DNA of 64,000 bases from assembly GCF_014266025.1 (NCBI RefSeq), contig NZ_JACMYC010000002.1, positions 372,001-436,000 on the forward strand, in the 5' to 3' direction. Made by a program: the position numbers and the translations under genes. The DNA comes from Nocardioides deserti (GTDB lineage: Bacteria; Actinomycetota; Actinomycetes; Propionibacteriales; Nocardioidaceae). Below, piece after piece: positions 62,418-64,000 of this stretch; positions within the stretch are counted from its first letter, which is position 1; each line of letters opens with the position of its first letter. The notes below the pieces were generated by a model. It made no database searches. It was not told the origin of the DNA and saw nothing but the letters and a program-made list of their open reading frames with translations.

Positions 62418-63368
62418 ATGACCGCGCTCAGCTCGCCCGCCCTCCCGCTCCTGCTGGAGGAGGTCGAGGTCGTCTCCGTGCAGCGGCTCTCGCCGAGCTT
62501 CGTGCGGGTCGAGCTCGGGTCGCCCGCGCTGGCGGAGTTCGGCGTCGACCAGCCGCTCTACGACCAGCGGATCAAGCTGATCTTCCCGCCGGCCGGCGGT
62601 GCGCTGGAGTCCTTCGCCGGAGCCGACGAGGGCTGGATGCAGGCGTGGTACGCCCGTCCGGCCGAGGAGCGCGGCCACATGCGTACCTACACGATCCGCG
62701 ACGTGCGCGGCGAGGGCGCCGACACCCGGATCGTCGTCGACATGGTGCTCCACGACGCCGACGGCCACGCTGGTCCGGGCGGGTCCTGGGCCGCGCGGGC
62801 GAGCGTCGGCGACCGGATCGCGCTGATGTGCCCGCGGCGCGGGATGCCCTTCGGTGGCATCGAGTTCGTCCCCGGCGCGGCCACCCGCGTGGTGCTCGTC
62901 GCCGACGAGACCGCGGTGCCCGCGGCGTGCGCGACGCTCGCGCTGCTGCCGAACGACGTGCAGGGTGCGGCGTTCCTCGAGGTGCCGCTCTCGGCCGACG
63001 TGCAGACCGTCCAGCACCCCGTGGGCGTCACGGTCACCTGGCTCCCGCGCGACGGCGCCGAGCTCGGCTCCCTGCTGGCCCCAGCGGTGCTCGAGCACCT
63101 CGGCGCCCCGGCGGTCGTCGCGGAGGTCGCCGACGACGAGGTCGACCCGGACCTCTGGGAGACCCCGATGTACTCCTCCTCCGGCGAGATCGAGGCGCCG
63201 CTGGAGCCCGCGCCCGAGACGGGCACCGACGGTGTCTACGCCTGGATCGCCGGGGAGTCCAAGGTGGTCACCTCGCTGCGGCGCGCGCTGGTCAACGAGC
63301 TCGGCATGGACCGCCGCCAGGTGTCGTTCATGGGCTACTGGCGCCGCGGCGTCGCGATGAGGTCCTGA
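62418..63368 (+). CDS. Siderophore-interacting protein (ferric-siderophore reductase)
   Basis: 316 residues, ViuB/SIP family: FAD-binding domain with MRTYTIRDV (RxYT motif), PGATRVVLVADETAVPAACATL for NAD(P), and the C-terminal YAWIAGESKVVTSLRRAL and MGYWRRG signature. Reduces Fe(III)-siderophore to release iron in the cytosol. ATG 62418. Under a likely IdeR box, so induced by iron limitation. No siderophore uptake genes are nearby. Confidence 0.92.
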   Translation: MTALSSPALPLLLEEVEVVSVQRLSPSFVRVELGSPALAEFGVDQPLYDQRIKLIFPPAGGALESFAGADEGWMQAWYARPAEERGHMRTYTIRDVRGEGADTRIVVDMVLHDADGHAGPGGSWAARASVGDRIALMCPRRGMPFGGIEFVPGAATRVVLVADETAVPAACATLALLPNDVQGAAFLEVPLSADVQTVQHPVGVTVTWLPRDGAELGSLLAPAVLEHLGAPAVVAEVADDEVDPDLWETPMYSSSGEIEAPLEPAPETGTDGVYAWIAGESKVVTSLRRALVNELGMDRRQVSFMGYWRRGVAMRS

Positions 63369-63392
63369 CGCTGCTTGCTGCTGCTGCCGGCC

Positions 63393-63551
63393 TCAGTCGT
63401 CGAGCCGGTCGGCGAACCGGCGCAGGCTCGTCGCCAGCTGGTGGCGGCGCGAGGACCGCGACCGCGACCGCGGCTCGGTGACGCGGGCGAGGCGCTCGGT
63501 GGTCCGGTGCCGGACCTCGGCCTCGAGGAGGTAGTGGTGGTCGCCGTTCAC
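63393..63551 (-). CDS. Small basic protein, 52 residues
   Basis: GTG 63551 to TGA 63393: starts NGDHHYLLEAEVRHRTTERL, has RSRSRSSRRHQLATSLRRFAD and ends ADRLDD. Ribosome site AGGAG 7 nt upstream. Short helical, Arg/Ser-rich. No family known to me. Same strand and 46 bp after the DUF4097 stop, so probably in its operon. Arg-rich content suggests nucleic acid or membrane binding (speculative). Confidence 0.7.
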   Translation of the reverse strand: MNGDHHYLLEAEVRHRTTERLARVTEPRSRSRSSRRHQLATSLRRFADRLDD

Positions 63552-63597
63552 GGGATGGCTCCTGCTCTGTCCTGGGGTGCTCGTGCTCGTGGTGGGG

Positions 63598-64000
63598 TCA
63601 GGCCGGGGCGAGCAGCACGTCGCCGCTGACCGTGCGGGCGCGGACCTCGACGTGGTCCTGGCCCGGTTCGGGCGCGCCGGTGCTCGGCACCTCCGAGCGC
63701 ACCGACCCGGCGACGGAGGTGATGTCGGTCCACACCGGCGTACCGTCGCGGACGCCGATCCGGACGTCGCCCGACGCGCCCTTCGCGGTCACCCGGCCGC
63801 GCAGCGCCGAGCCGATCCGCAGGTCGCCGCTGCCGGTGGCCAGCGAGACGTCGGTGCGGGCCTCGGTGACGACGAGGTCGCCCGAGCCGGTCTTCACCGC
63901 GACCGGCCCGTCGTTGCTGTCGACCACGACGGTCCCCGAGCCGGTCGAGACGGCCAGGGCCGCGGCTGCGTGCCCGACGCGGACCTCGCCGGACCCGCTC
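63598..64000 (-). CDS. DUF4097-type beta-strand-repeat protein (partial, N-terminus outside window)
   Basis: The visible 133 residues repeat the TGSGDLxI pattern (VKTGSGDLVVT, LATGSGDLRIG, KGASGDVRIG, RTVSGDVLL), the parallel beta-helix-like 'Gly-Ser-Gly-Asp' repeats of DUF4097. Reading continues past the right edge (SGSGEVRVGH...). These surface or cytosolic adhesin-like proteins have unknown function. Confidence 0.8.
   Translation of the reverse strand, partial: SGSGEVRVGHAAAALAVSTGSGTVVVDSNDGPVAVKTGSGDLVVTEARTDVSLATGSGDLRIGSALRGRVTAKGASGDVRIGVRDGTPVWTDITSVAGSVRSEVPSTGAPEPGQDHVEVRARTVSGDVLLAPA

Overview
The window is high-GC DNA (GC clearly above 70%) with GTG starts, few Shine-Dalgarno sites, many 4-bp ATGA/GTGA overlaps, mycothiol-type enzymes, MprA/MprB-, AccD3-, DesA3- and FadE5-like genes and two DUF222/13E12-type HNH genes. 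This points to a free-living actinobacterium, most likely Nocardioidaceae (Nocardioides-like). It reads as ordinary chromosome: no phage block, insertion sequence, integron or CRISPR array is visible. About 62 protein genes, one tRNA-Gly(CCC), one frameshifted gene and one decayed gene fragment can be supported. No stretch over 300 bases lacks a gene.

Layout. 1-5 kb (minus strand): a cut-off thioesterase, a lipoprotein coupled to an MprAB-type two-component system, and a coupled fructosamine-kinase / low-molecular-weight phosphatase / holin-like operon that looks like a protein-deglycation unit. 5-13 kb: a GntR regulator divergent from a dimethylargininase with a textbook operator between them, VanZ-like protein, aminotransferase, RNase J, thiol-dependent quinone reductase, CDF metal exporter, DUF1360 protein. 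13-24 kb: branched-chain/pyruvate dehydrogenase E1a-E1b-E2 operon, M20 peptidase, Ser/Thr kinase, AccD3-like carboxyltransferase, intact DUF222 HNH gene, NAD-dependent epimerase. 24-31 kb: M1 peptidase lipoprotein and ECF sigma factor divergent from a second Ser/Thr kinase, a membrane protein, amidohydrolase, SGNH lipoprotein.

31-41.5 kb: fasciclin protein, PucR regulator divergent from a ferredoxin reductase plus DesA3-type desaturase pair (25-bp inverted repeat in the promoter), MFS exporter, AzlCD flanked by an intact gene and a decayed copy of its tail, SMP-30 protein, and a frameshifted DUF222 gene beneath a near-consensus SOS box. 41.6-44.9 kb: arsR divergent from arsM-acr3-arsC, an arsenic methylation, efflux and reduction cassette. 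44.9-57 kb: phosphoglucomutase, crotonase, two unknown membrane proteins, SDR plus mycothiol-dependent isomerase-family pair, thioredoxin/NHL protein, LysE exporter with its LysG regulator, FadE5-like acyl-CoA dehydrogenase. 57-64 kb: TSUP exporter with Rrf2 regulator, sulfotransferase-like protein, NTF2-fold protein under a KstR-like site, tRNA-Gly, DUF2461 protein, SGNH hydrolase, dCTP deaminase, siderophore-interacting protein under an iron box, a 52-residue protein and a cut-off DUF4097 protein.

Common thread: at least 16 genes have a TANNNT hexamer 6-8 nt before the start codon and no ribosome-binding site, suggesting widespread leaderless mRNAs. The regulatory sites found (GntR, SOS, PafBC-like, ArsR, KstR-like, iron box, desaturase and FadE inverted repeats) give testable regulator-target pairs. 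The best candidates for something new are the deglycation operon, the tRNA-Gly/DUF2461 one-base overlap, the structured elements at 13.15 kb and 46.62 kb, and the sigma/kinase/membrane-protein cluster at 25.8-28.6 kb.
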